The position numbers and the translations under genes were made by a program. This document shows positions 24,307 through 33,076 of a DNA stretch of 64,000 nt, piece after piece. Within the stretch, counting starts at the first letter, position 1; each line of letters opens with the position of its first letter. This DNA is from Tsukamurella pseudospumae (GTDB taxonomy: Bacteria; Actinomycetota; Actinomycetes; Mycobacteriales; Mycobacteriaceae). The stretch spans positions 45,568 to 109,567 of the forward strand of contig NZ_LSRE01000011.1 in NCBI RefSeq assembly GCF_001575205.1, read 5' to 3'. The notes under the pieces are model-generated. The model was given only the letters and a program-made list of their open reading frames with translations. It made no database searches and was not told the origin of the DNA.

Positions 24307-27300
24307 GTGCCCGTGCCTACGTCCCGCTCCGAGTCGGAGTCCGCGCCGCAGCGGCGAGCCGTCGTCGATGCGCCTCGCAGCGTCGGCATCGCCCGCATCG
24401 CCGCGCTCGTCGCCGGCGCCGTCGGCCTGCTGCTCTGCCTGCTGACCCCGCTCCTGCCCGTCCAGCAGACCACCGCCTCGCTGGACTGGCCGCAACTGCA
24501 ACCCGCCGCGCAGAGCGCGAACGTCACGGCCTCCCTCGTCGCGCAGTCCCCCGCGGACCTCACGGCGACGGTGCCGTGCTCAGTGATCGCGCGCGCCGCG
24601 CAGTCCGGCGGCACCGTGCTCTCGACGCTGCCCATCGGCACCGGCCCGGCTCGTGACCTGGGGCTGACGGTCACCGTCGGGGCTCCCGGTCCCGGCCAGT
24701 CGGTGACGGTGGCCTCCCGCAACACCGTCATCGCCGCCGCCCCGATCGACCGGACGCGCACCTGCTCGCAGCTCCGGATCTGGTCGAGCCCCACCGAGGT
24801 GGGGGCGCGGTTCGAGGGCACCGACATCGCCAGCACCGTCCCGACGGAGAACCGCCCCGTGATGGGCGGTGTGTTCACCTCGCTGAGCCCCGCGGACGTC
24901 GCCGCAGCCGGCCCCGGCCTGCGCCTGCACGCCGAGATCGACACCCGGTTCGAGCTGCATCCCGCGCCGCTCAAGGCCGTCGCGATGACGATCGGCCTGC
25001 TGTGCGTGCTCGCCGCCCTGGTCGCGCTGTGGCTGCTGGACCGGGGCTTCGGCCACCACCGCCGGACCCCGCACCGCACGCTGCGGCAGCTCGTCCTGCC
25101 CCGCCTGGTCGACGTCGCCGTGATCGGCGGCCTCGTGCTGTGGACCTTCCTGGGCGCCGGAAGCTCGGACGACGGCTACATCCTGTCGATGGGCAAGGTG
25201 GCCCCCGAGGCCGGCTACACCGCGAACTACTACCGATTCTTCGGCGCGCCCGAGGCGCCCTTCGACTGGTACTACTCCTTCCTCTCGCACTGGGCCTCGG
25301 TCTCGTCCAACGCGCTGTGGATGCGGCTGCCGATGCTCGCGGCGGGCGTCGTCACCTGGCTGCTGCTCAGCCGCGTGCTGCTCCCCCGGCTCGGGCCGGC
25401 GATCCGGCGCTACCCGCTCGCGACCTGGGCGGCCGGCGCGATGCTGCTGGCCTTCTGGTTCCCGCTGAACTCGGGCCTGCGGTCGGAGCCGATCATCGTG
25501 CTCGGCACCATCGTCACGTGGGCGGCCGTGGAGCGGACCGTCGCGACGCGCCGGGCGCTCCCGGCGGCGATCGCGGCGCTGGCCACGGGCCTCACGCTGG
25601 GCCTCGCGCCGCAGGGCGTCATCGCCGCGGCACTGCTGCTGTCCTCGTCGGCGGCGATCCTGCGGGTGCTGATCGCGCGGCGGCGAGAGGCCGGCCTGGC
25701 CGCGCTGGTGCTGCCGATCCTCGCGGCGGGCGCCGTGATCGTGCCGATCGCCTTCCGCGACCAGTCCCTCGCGTCGGTGGCCGAGGCCATCCGGATCCGG
25801 CTCGAGGTGGGTCCGGCGGCGCCGTGGACCCAGGAGTACCTGCGCTTCTTCTTCCTCACCGTGAACACGAACGACGGCTCGCTGGTCCGCCGCGTCCCGG
25901 TCTACCTGTTCGTGATGTGCCTGTTCGTGGCGCTGTTCATGATGCTGCGCGGCCACCGCATCCCGCGCATCGCTCCGGGTCCCGTGTGGCGCCTGGTGGG
26001 CGCGGTGTTCATCGGCGCGGCCCTGCTCACGCTCACGCCGACCAAGTGGACGGTGCACTTCGGGGTGTACGCCGGGCTCGCCGCCGCGCTCGCCGCAGTG
26101 ACGACGGTGGCCGTGGTCGAGGCCGCGCGCACCTCCGTCCGGAACTTCACCTTCTTCCTGTGCGGCATGATCTTCGCGCTGGCGGCGGCCTTCGCCGGGT
26201 ACAACCTGTGGGCGTGGCCGTACCTGTGGGGCGTGCCCTGGTTCGACCGCCAGCCGGTGCTGGCCGGCATCAGCTTCAGCGGGGCGCTCCTGGTCCTCGC
26301 GGGCCTGACCGGCGCCCTCGCGGCCTGGCAGCACTTCCGGATGGACTTCCGCCGGCGCGGCGAGGGCGGCCTGGTCGAGGACGGCACCGTCGACGATGCC
26401 GCGCTCGAGGACGCCGATCTCGCCACCCACACCCGCGCCGACCACGACCAGGCGGTGCGCAGCCGCCGGCGACTGCAGCTGGCCTCGCTGCCGCTCGTCG
26501 TGGTGCTGGGCCTGCTGGTGCTCGGCGAGGGCGCGATCTTCGCCAAGGCGATGGTCTCGAACCCGTCGACCTACACCGTGGCGAAGGGCAACCTGGACGC
26601 GCTGCGGGGCAACAGCTGCGGGATGGCCGACAAGGTCCTCGTCGAGACCGACCCCAACGCCGACATGCTGACCTCGGCCGACGGCCGTCCGGCCGAGCAG
26701 GCGCTGGTCGGGGCGGGCTCGCACGGTTTCACGCCCGACGGTGTCGCGACCGAGCTCAAGCCACTCCCGATCAGCTCGGCGCCGGGCCAGATCAACATGG
26801 CCTCGCCGATCACGCAGCCCTTCACCTCGACGGCGGCGACGGCCGGCACCGGCGGCGGCACCGGCCCGAAGACGATCAACGGCAGCACCGCGGCCCTGCC
26901 CTACGGCCTGGACCCCGCGCGCACCCCGGTGGTCGGCTCGTACGGCCAGAACACGGTGCCCGCCGAGCTGTTCACCGACTGGTACTCGTTGCCCGCGCGC
27001 TCGAAGGACCGGCCGCTGGTCACCTTCGCGGCGTCGGGCTCGATCGCCTCGGTCGGCCCGACGGGCAAGAAGGAGTACGGGCAGCCCGTGAACCTGGAGT
27101 GGGCGGAGCGCCGTCCCGACGGCTCGCTCGGCGCCCGCGGCTCGCTGGATCCGATCGATCCCGGGCCGAACAAGCCCTGGCGCAACCTGCGCTTCCCGGT
27201 GGAGGCCATTCCGGCCGCCGCGAACGTCGTCCGCATCCACGTGCGCGATCCGAACCTGGGCGCGCAGGACTGGGTGGCCGTGACGCCGCCGCGGGTGCCG

Positions 27301-27711
27301 CGCCTGCGCACGCTGCAGGAGGTCGTGGGTAGCACGGACCCGGTGCTGCTCGACCTACTCGTGGGCCAGCAGTTCCCGTGCCAGCGCCCGATGGCGATCC
27401 GCAACGGCGTGTACGAGCTCCCGAAGTGGCGCATCCTGCCGACGCGCAAGGACGCGCTGTCGACGTCGTCGACCTGGCAGGCGCGCGAGGCCGGCGGCCT
27501 GCTGACGGTGCCCGACACCCTCCTGAGTACGACAACCCTGCCCACGTACATGACCGGGGACCTCGCCCGGGACTGGGGCGACCTGCAGAAGTACACGCCC
27601 ATCGCCGACGACACCCCCGCTGCCGCCCTCACGGTCGGCACGCAGACGCGGTCCGGATGGTGGCGCCAGGGCCCGATCCGGGCGCTGACGAACCAGACCG
27701 TGAAGAACTAG
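24307..27711 (+). CDS. embA: EmbA, arabinosyltransferase
   Basis: 1134 residues. GT-C membrane enzyme with catalytic Asp pair D288/D289 in SSDDGYILSMGK and the EmbA-like C-terminal domain (YGLDPARTPVVGSYG and a final GWWRQGPIRAL). EmbA pairs with EmbB to build the branched terminal arabinan of arabinogalactan. It is slightly longer than M. tuberculosis EmbA (1094) owing to an inserted acidic linker around residues 685-720. embB follows after 9 nt, indicating co-transcription. The GTG at 24307 fits the family N-terminus. Confidence 0.92.
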   Translation: MPVPTSRSESESAPQRRAVVDAPRSVGIARIAALVAGAVGLLLCLLTPLLPVQQTTASLDWPQLQPAAQSANVTASLVAQSPADLTATVPCSVIARAAQSGGTVLSTLPIGTGPARDLGLTVTVGAPGPGQSVTVASRNTVIAAAPIDRTRTCSQLRIWSSPTEVGARFEGTDIASTVPTENRPVMGGVFTSLSPADVAAAGPGLRLHAEIDTRFELHPAPLKAVAMTIGLLCVLAALVALWLLDRGFGHHRRTPHRTLRQLVLPRLVDVAVIGGLVLWTFLGAGSSDDGYILSMGKVAPEAGYTANYYRFFGAPEAPFDWYYSFLSHWASVSSNALWMRLPMLAAGVVTWLLLSRVLLPRLGPAIRRYPLATWAAGAMLLAFWFPLNSGLRSEPIIVLGTIVTWAAVERTVATRRALPAAIAALATGLTLGLAPQGVIAAALLLSSSAAILRVLIARRREAGLAALVLPILAAGAVIVPIAFRDQSLASVAEAIRIRLEVGPAAPWTQEYLRFFFLTVNTNDGSLVRRVPVYLFVMCLFVALFMMLRGHRIPRIAPGPVWRLVGAVFIGAALLTLTPTKWTVHFGVYAGLAAALAAVTTVAVVEAARTSVRNFTFFLCGMIFALAAAFAGYNLWAWPYLWGVPWFDRQPVLAGISFSGALLVLAGLTGALAAWQHFRMDFRRRGEGGLVEDGTVDDAALEDADLATHTRADHDQAVRSRRRLQLASLPLVVVLGLLVLGEGAIFAKAMVSNPSTYTVAKGNLDALRGNSCGMADKVLVETDPNADMLTSADGRPAEQALVGAGSHGFTPDGVATELKPLPISSAPGQINMASPITQPFTSTAATAGTGGGTGPKTINGSTAALPYGLDPARTPVVGSYGQNTVPAELFTDWYSLPARSKDRPLVTFAASGSIASVGPTGKKEYGQPVNLEWAERRPDGSLGARGSLDPIDPGPNKPWRNLRFPVEAIPAAANVVRIHVRDPNLGAQDWVAVTPPRVPRLRTLQEVVGSTDPVLLDLLVGQQFPCQRPMAIRNGVYELPKWRILPTRKDALSTSSTWQAREAGGLLTVPDTLLSTTTLPTYMTGDLARDWGDLQKYTPIADDTPAAALTVGTQTRSGWWRQGPIRALTNQTVKN

Positions 27712-27720
27712 GAACGTCTC

Positions 27721-30700
27721 ATGACACGCGAGAACTCGACCGTCCCGCCGGAGCGGCGCTACGGGAAGTGGCGCATCGTCGCCGCGGTGGCCGGTGTGCT
27801 GGGCTTCGTCCTGGCGATCCTGACGCCCTTCCTGCCGGTGAAGGAGACCACCACCGCGATCCACTGGCCGCAGAACGGCCGCGTGAGCAATGTGGACGCG
27901 CCGCTGGTCTCGTACACGCCCGTCCGGCTCGACGTGTCGCTGCCCTGCACCCTGGTGAACGAGCTGCCGCCGCAGGGCGGGACGCTGCTGCGCACCCTGC
28001 CCGAGGACGGTCCGCGCTCGAGCCGCCAGGGCCTGGTGATCCGCGCCGACGCGAAGAACGTCATCGTGGCCGACCGCGACGTGGCGCTGGCCACCGCCAG
28101 CCGCGCCGACGTGGCCCGCGGCGGCGCCGGGTGCGTCATCGGCTTCGTCTCGACGCCCGAGTCGACCACCGCGTCCTTCAACGGCATGCCCGCGGGAGCG
28201 CAGACCTCGAACCAGCTCTCCAACACCGTCGCCGACCCGAACCTGCGCCCGCAGATCACCGGTTTCTACTCGGACCTGCCCGCGACCACCCCGGTCGCCG
28301 GTATGGACGTCAAGACCCAGGTCGACACCCGGTACAACAGCTCTCCGTCGCCGATCAAGCTGGCCGCGATCATCATCGGGATCGCGTCGACGATCCTCGC
28401 CATGGTGGCGCTGGGCTTCCTCGACCTGCGCGACGGTCGCGGCCACGTCCGGATCATGCCGCCGGGTTGGCTGCGCCCCCGGCCGGTGGATTTCACCGTG
28501 ATCGCGGCGCTCGGCATCTGGTGGCTGATCGGGCCGAACACCTCCGATGACGGTTACCAGCTGACGATGGCCACGCAGGCCGGTCACAGCGGGTACATGA
28601 TCAACTACTTCCGCAGCTTCGGCGTGCCGGAGAATCCGTTCGGCTGGAACGACTACCTGTTCACGCTGATCTCGCACGTCACCACCGCGGCGCCCGCCAT
28701 GCGGATCCCCGGCCTGGTCTTCGGCCTGTTGACCTGGCTTGTGATCTCCCGCGAGATGATCCCCCGGCTCGGCCGCGCGGTGCGCAACAACCCTGCCGCC
28801 ATGTGGGCGGGCGCCGGCGGCTTCCTGCTGATCTGGCTGCCGCTCAACAACGGCCTGCGCCCCGAGCCCGCCGTGGTCTTCTTCTCGCTGCTGACCTGGG
28901 TGTCGGTGGAGCGCACCATCGCCACCGGCCGGCTGCTCCCGGTGGCCATCGCCGTGCCCTGCGCCGCGCTGAGCCTGGGCGCCGCCCCGGGCGGCCTGAT
29001 CGCCGTCGCGGCCCTGCTCGCGGCGTCGCGGCAGATCGTCACGCGGATCGTCAAGCGCCGCAAGCGGGACGGCCTGCTGCCGCTCGTCGCGCCCATCCTC
29101 GCGTCCGGCACGGCATATCTGTTCTACGCCTTCTTCAGCCCGACCTTCGCCTCGCTGCGCGAGGCCATCACGGTCAAGGGCGTCACCGGTCCCACGCTGC
29201 AGTGGTACGAGGAAGGCGTCCGCTACTACTACCTGATGCTCGAGACCGAGGACGGCTCGCTGGTGCGCCGCATCGGCGTGCTGACGGCCTTCCTCTGCCT
29301 GCTCACGGTGCTCGTGTTCATGCTGCGCCGCAAGCGTCCCGCAGGCATCGCGTCGGGCCCGGTCTGGCGGCTCATGGCGGTCTTCTTCGCGACGATCGTG
29401 CTGCTCGCCTTCACTCCCACGAAGTGGACGCACCACCTGGGCCTGTTCGCCGGCTACGCGGCCGGTATCGCGGCCGTCGCGGCCACGCTGACGATGACGC
29501 CGATGATGCGCTCCAAGCGCAACCGCGTCTTCTTCGCCGCCGCGGCGCTGTTCATCGTCGGGATCTCGTTCGCGGCCCGCATCGGCTACTACTGGGTGGG
29601 CACCTACGGCATCCCGTGGAACACCATGCCGCCGCAGCTGTTCGGGCTGCAGCTCTCCTGGGTGTTCTTCGCCGCGGCCGTCCTGACCGCGCTGTACGGG
29701 CTGTGGTTGCACTACCGCCGCGACTACGCACCGGAGCCGACGAAGCCCGGCGGCCGCGCCATCCCCACGCTGGCGATCCTCACCATGCTCATGGTGCTGC
29801 TCGACATCACCACCATGGCGAAGGGCGCCTACACCCAGCGCGGCAGCTTCTCCTGGACGGCGTCCAACGCCCGTGCGCTGCAGGGCGACACGTGCTCGAT
29901 GGCGGACTACGTCCTCGTCGAGGGCGACCCGAACGCCGGGCAGCTCAAGCCGGCCCCTCGGCCCGACGGTTCCGTGCCCACCGCCGCCCAGGCCCTCGCC
30001 GGGAAGTCCACGGGCTTCACCCCCACCGGCGTTCCCAGCTGGGTCTCGCCGGTGCTGTCCGATCCCGGCCACAACACCGACTCGACCAACCAGGACGTGC
30101 CGGAGACGGTGGGCGGCAAGCGCGATCCGGATTACAAGACCGACGGCGTGCCCCTCCCGTTCGGCCTGAACCCGGCGACCACGCCGGTCCTCGGCTCCGG
30201 CGGCGCGACGGGTCTGGCGAACCTCACCACCGATTGGTACACGCTCGGCGCCGTCACCGACCGCACGCCGCTGGTCACCCTGTCGGTCGCGGGTTCCATC
30301 GCTGCGACCGGGTTGAACGGCGTCAAGCGGGACGGCCGCACGCTGTACCTGGAGGCCGGGCACCGCTCCGCGAACGGTGCGGTGCAGCCGCTGGGCCGCA
30401 TGACGCCCATCGACGCGTGGACCAACAACAACTGGCGGAACCTGCGGTTCCCCACCGCCGATCTGCCCAAGGGCACCGACACGGTGCGTGTCGTGATCGA
30501 CGACCGGGTGCCCTCGCCGGACCCCGTCGTGCTGACGCCCCCGCGCCTGACCACGATGAAGACGGCGCAGGAGCTGCTGGGCCGGAACACCGTGGTCTCG
30601 CTGGACTTCATGGTGGCCTTCGCCTTCCCGTGCCAGCACCAGGTGCGCGCGCTCAACGGCGTCTTCGAGCGCCCCGAGTACCGGATCTCGCCGGACTACC

Positions 30701-30945
30701 TCGCCACGATCAACACCTCGAACACGTGGCAGGGCTGGAAGACCGGCGGTCCGCTCGGCGTGACCGATGCCGTGTACCACGAGCAGGTCGTTCCGACCTA
30801 TCTGCGGGGCAAGTGGGCCATGGACTGGGGCACGTTGACGAAGTTCACGCCGTGGACGCCCGCGGAACCCGCGCAGCTGGAGATCGGCTCGACGACGCGC
30901 AGCGGCTGGTACACGCCCGGACCGATGCGCTCGGCCCCGTACTGA
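27721..30945 (+). CDS. embB: EmbB, arabinosyltransferase (ethambutol target)
   Basis: 1074 residues with the same architecture as EmbC and EmbA; the Asp pair is D276/D277. The ethambutol-resistance region reads DDGYQLTM: Gln280 occupies the position of M. tuberculosis Ile303, while the Met equal to Met306 is kept. Gln at this position is reported in intrinsically ethambutol-resistant rapid growers such as M. abscessus and M. chelonae. The C-terminus ends with the usual TRSGWYTPGPMR. EmbB works with EmbA on arabinogalactan. No gene for a fourth paralogue follows. Confidence 0.93.
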   Translation: MTRENSTVPPERRYGKWRIVAAVAGVLGFVLAILTPFLPVKETTTAIHWPQNGRVSNVDAPLVSYTPVRLDVSLPCTLVNELPPQGGTLLRTLPEDGPRSSRQGLVIRADAKNVIVADRDVALATASRADVARGGAGCVIGFVSTPESTTASFNGMPAGAQTSNQLSNTVADPNLRPQITGFYSDLPATTPVAGMDVKTQVDTRYNSSPSPIKLAAIIIGIASTILAMVALGFLDLRDGRGHVRIMPPGWLRPRPVDFTVIAALGIWWLIGPNTSDDGYQLTMATQAGHSGYMINYFRSFGVPENPFGWNDYLFTLISHVTTAAPAMRIPGLVFGLLTWLVISREMIPRLGRAVRNNPAAMWAGAGGFLLIWLPLNNGLRPEPAVVFFSLLTWVSVERTIATGRLLPVAIAVPCAALSLGAAPGGLIAVAALLAASRQIVTRIVKRRKRDGLLPLVAPILASGTAYLFYAFFSPTFASLREAITVKGVTGPTLQWYEEGVRYYYLMLETEDGSLVRRIGVLTAFLCLLTVLVFMLRRKRPAGIASGPVWRLMAVFFATIVLLAFTPTKWTHHLGLFAGYAAGIAAVAATLTMTPMMRSKRNRVFFAAAALFIVGISFAARIGYYWVGTYGIPWNTMPPQLFGLQLSWVFFAAAVLTALYGLWLHYRRDYAPEPTKPGGRAIPTLAILTMLMVLLDITTMAKGAYTQRGSFSWTASNARALQGDTCSMADYVLVEGDPNAGQLKPAPRPDGSVPTAAQALAGKSTGFTPTGVPSWVSPVLSDPGHNTDSTNQDVPETVGGKRDPDYKTDGVPLPFGLNPATTPVLGSGGATGLANLTTDWYTLGAVTDRTPLVTLSVAGSIAATGLNGVKRDGRTLYLEAGHRSANGAVQPLGRMTPIDAWTNNNWRNLRFPTADLPKGTDTVRVVIDDRVPSPDPVVLTPPRLTTMKTAQELLGRNTVVSLDFMVAFAFPCQHQVRALNGVFERPEYRISPDYLATINTSNTWQGWKTGGPLGVTDAVYHEQVVPTYLRGKWAMDWGTLTKFTPWTPAEPAQLEIGSTTRSGWYTPGPMRSAPY

Positions 30946-30973
30946 TCCGCCCGGCGGGCGTACCGTCGGAGGT

Positions 30974-31558
30974 ATGGAACCGCTCACCGGACACCGCATC
31001 GAGGACGTCACCCGGCGCACGCTGCGGGCGTCGTTCGGGGTGCTCGCCCGCGCTTTCACCGACGATCCGGTGCTGCGGTGGGTCCAGCCGCGCCGTGGTC
31101 GCGACGCGGCGGTCTTCGCCGGGATCCACATCGCCTCCCACGGGGCGCCCGGCACCGGCCATCTCCTGTTCGACGGTGCCGTCCCCGTCGGCGCGGCGTA
31201 CTGGGATCCGCCCGGTTACGAGCCGCCCGTGGCGCGCCAGGTCGCGTCGCTGCCCGTCCTGATCGCAGGGATCACCACCGGGCTGCGCCGCGGGGCACGG
31301 TTGGTGCAGGCGCTCGAGGAGCGCAGACCGACGGAGCCGCACTGGTACCTGGCCACGCTGGGCGCGGTGATCCCGGGCCGCGGTATCGGCTCTGCACTGC
31401 TACGGCACGGCCTCGACAAGGTCTCGGGCCCGGCCTATCTCGAGTCGAGCAACCCGCGCAACGTACCGCTGTACCGGCGCTTCGGGTTCGAGCCCCTCGC
31501 GCCGATCCGGTTGCCCGGCGGCCCGGAGCTCATCCCGATGTTCCGGCCCGCGCGGTAG
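30974..31558 (+). CDS. GNAT-family N-acetyltransferase
   Basis: 194 residues, single GNAT domain. The acetyl-CoA-binding loop is seen as LGAVIPGRGIGSALLRHGL (about 133-151), and the final beta strand as YLESSNPRNVPLYRRFGFE. GGAGG precedes the ATG by 1-2 nt only, so the start is reasonable but not ideal. It lies 28 nt after embB and may be read through from it. Substrate unknown; similar actinobacterial proteins acetylate small amines or antibiotics, but no specific claim is possible. Confidence 0.82.
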   Translation: MEPLTGHRIEDVTRRTLRASFGVLARAFTDDPVLRWVQPRRGRDAAVFAGIHIASHGAPGTGHLLFDGAVPVGAAYWDPPGYEPPVARQVASLPVLIAGITTGLRRGARLVQALEERRPTEPHWYLATLGAVIPGRGIGSALLRHGLDKVSGPAYLESSNPRNVPLYRRFGFEPLAPIRLPGGPELIPMFRPAR

Positions 31559-31576
31559 CGCTCGGACCGGGGCGGG

Positions 31577-33067
31577 TCAGCGCACGCCCTCCCACACCGC
31601 CATGATCGCCGCATCCGGGTCGGTCTCGAGCGGCTCGTCGCCGCCGAACACCCGCACCTGGCGACCGGCCGCATACGGCGCCCACCCGGGATCCTCGCCG
31701 CGCGCGAAGCGCACCCAGGTGCCGTGCATCTCGTCGGCGAGCGCCTGCGGCGGGTTCGGCCCGGTGAGCGCCTGGGCCGTGGTCCGCTGCAGCGTGTCGA
31801 ACACGAAGGGCAGTTCGACGGCGTGCGTCGCCCCCAGCGTCCCCCCGAGGGCGGTGGAGCGGTAGTCGAAGCGGTAGACGAAGGTGTCCGACGGTGCGCC
31901 GTCCCGCGCCTCTGCGAGGCGGTTGGCCGGCACGGTGAAGGTCCGGTCCTCGAGCAGGAGCGTGAACAGCTCGCCGGACGTCCGCGCCCCGCGAGCCCGG
32001 TAGGCCTCGACGGCCGCCTGGGGATCGGGGAAGCCGTAGAGCGCGGCAGCGCCGAGCGCCGCGGGTTCGGGAATGTGATCGATCACGCCACCGGGGACGA
32101 TGAACAGGCGCCCCTCCTCGAGGTTCCGTCCGATCAGCATCCGGACATCGGAACCGGTGCCGTCGCGGAGGGATTCGATCGGCAGCACCGGCAGCACATC
32201 GTCTCCGACGGTGGGCTCCCAGGCCATGGTGTCGGCGACGACCTCGCCCCAGCGGCCGGGATCGGGCTGGGCGGCGATCTCCGCGGAGAGCGCCTTGGAG
32301 GCGGCCACCACCTCGAGGATCGGTACGGCGCCGAGCGCCTCCCGGGTGGGATCGACGCCGAGCTTCGCGGCGAGCGCGCGGGCGACCGTCTGCGCGGTGC
32401 TGCGGCGCAGACCGTGGTGCCCGGCACCGCTCTCCAGGATCGTCTGGGTGAACAGTCCCTGCGCCAGAGGCGAACTCAGCAACGATGCCACGCTCATCGC
32501 ACCCGCGGACTCACCCATGATCGTCACCCGCGCCGGATCGCCGCCGAACGCCGCGATGTTGTCCTGCACCCAGTGCAGCGCCTGGATCTGGTCCCGCAGG
32601 CCGACATTGGTGTGATCGTCACCGAGGTCGAGGAAGCCGAGGGCGCCGAGGCGGTAGTTGATCGAGACGAACACCAGGCCGTCCCGGGCGAAGGCGGCAC
32701 CGTCGTAGGTGGGGATCCGCGCGGTGCCCGCACGGAAGGCGCCGCCGTGGATCCACACCAGGACCGGCGCGCTCCCCGCCGTGTCCGGGGTCCAGACGTT
32801 GAGGTTCAGGCACTCCGCCCCCGGAAAGTCCGGCTCGTCCGCGAGGACCTCGTTGATCGGGGGGTCGTACGCGGCCTTGGGCACCGTCGGTCCGAAAACC
32901 GTGGCGTCGCGCTCCCCGTCCCACGGTTCCGGGGGCGTGGCGGGCAGGAACCAGCCGGCACCGTCGAGCGGGGCGGCGTAGGGCAGGCCCAGGAACCGGG
33001 CCACACCCCGCTCGACGGTGCCGCGCACGCGGCCGGAACGGGTCTCTGCGGTGACGAAGTCGGTCAT
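31577..33067 (-). CDS. Type B carboxylesterase/lipase
   Basis: 496 residues, alpha/beta-hydrolase of the carboxylesterase type B family. The nucleophile elbow GESAG lies near residue 184, the oxyanion motif HGGAF near 104, and AECLNLNVWTP marks the family signature. No signal peptide is visible, so it is cytosolic. It starts 9 nt after the stop of the BCCT transporter gene on the same strand, so the pair is probably one transcript; a choline-ester or osmolyte-ester link is speculation. Substrate unknown. Confidence 0.86.
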   Translation of the reverse strand: MTDFVTAETRSGRVRGTVERGVARFLGLPYAAPLDGAGWFLPATPPEPWDGERDATVFGPTVPKAAYDPPINEVLADEPDFPGAECLNLNVWTPDTAGSAPVLVWIHGGAFRAGTARIPTYDGAAFARDGLVFVSINYRLGALGFLDLGDDHTNVGLRDQIQALHWVQDNIAAFGGDPARVTIMGESAGAMSVASLLSSPLAQGLFTQTILESGAGHHGLRRSTAQTVARALAAKLGVDPTREALGAVPILEVVAASKALSAEIAAQPDPGRWGEVVADTMAWEPTVGDDVLPVLPIESLRDGTGSDVRMLIGRNLEEGRLFIVPGGVIDHIPEPAALGAAALYGFPDPQAAVEAYRARGARTSGELFTLLLEDRTFTVPANRLAEARDGAPSDTFVYRFDYRSTALGGTLGATHAVELPFVFDTLQRTTAQALTGPNPPQALADEMHGTWVRFARGEDPGWAPYAAGRQVRVFGGDEPLETDPDAAIMAVWEGVR

Positions 33068-33076
33068 GCCTCCTGT

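Noticed and set aside
27355..31155. Very long open frames on the minus strand across embA/embB (and similar ones antisense to aftA, glmS-doeC and others)
   Set aside because: High-GC codon bias opens the antisense frames; their translations are Arg/Gly/Pro/His-rich and match no family, while the plus-strand frames encode complete Emb proteins.
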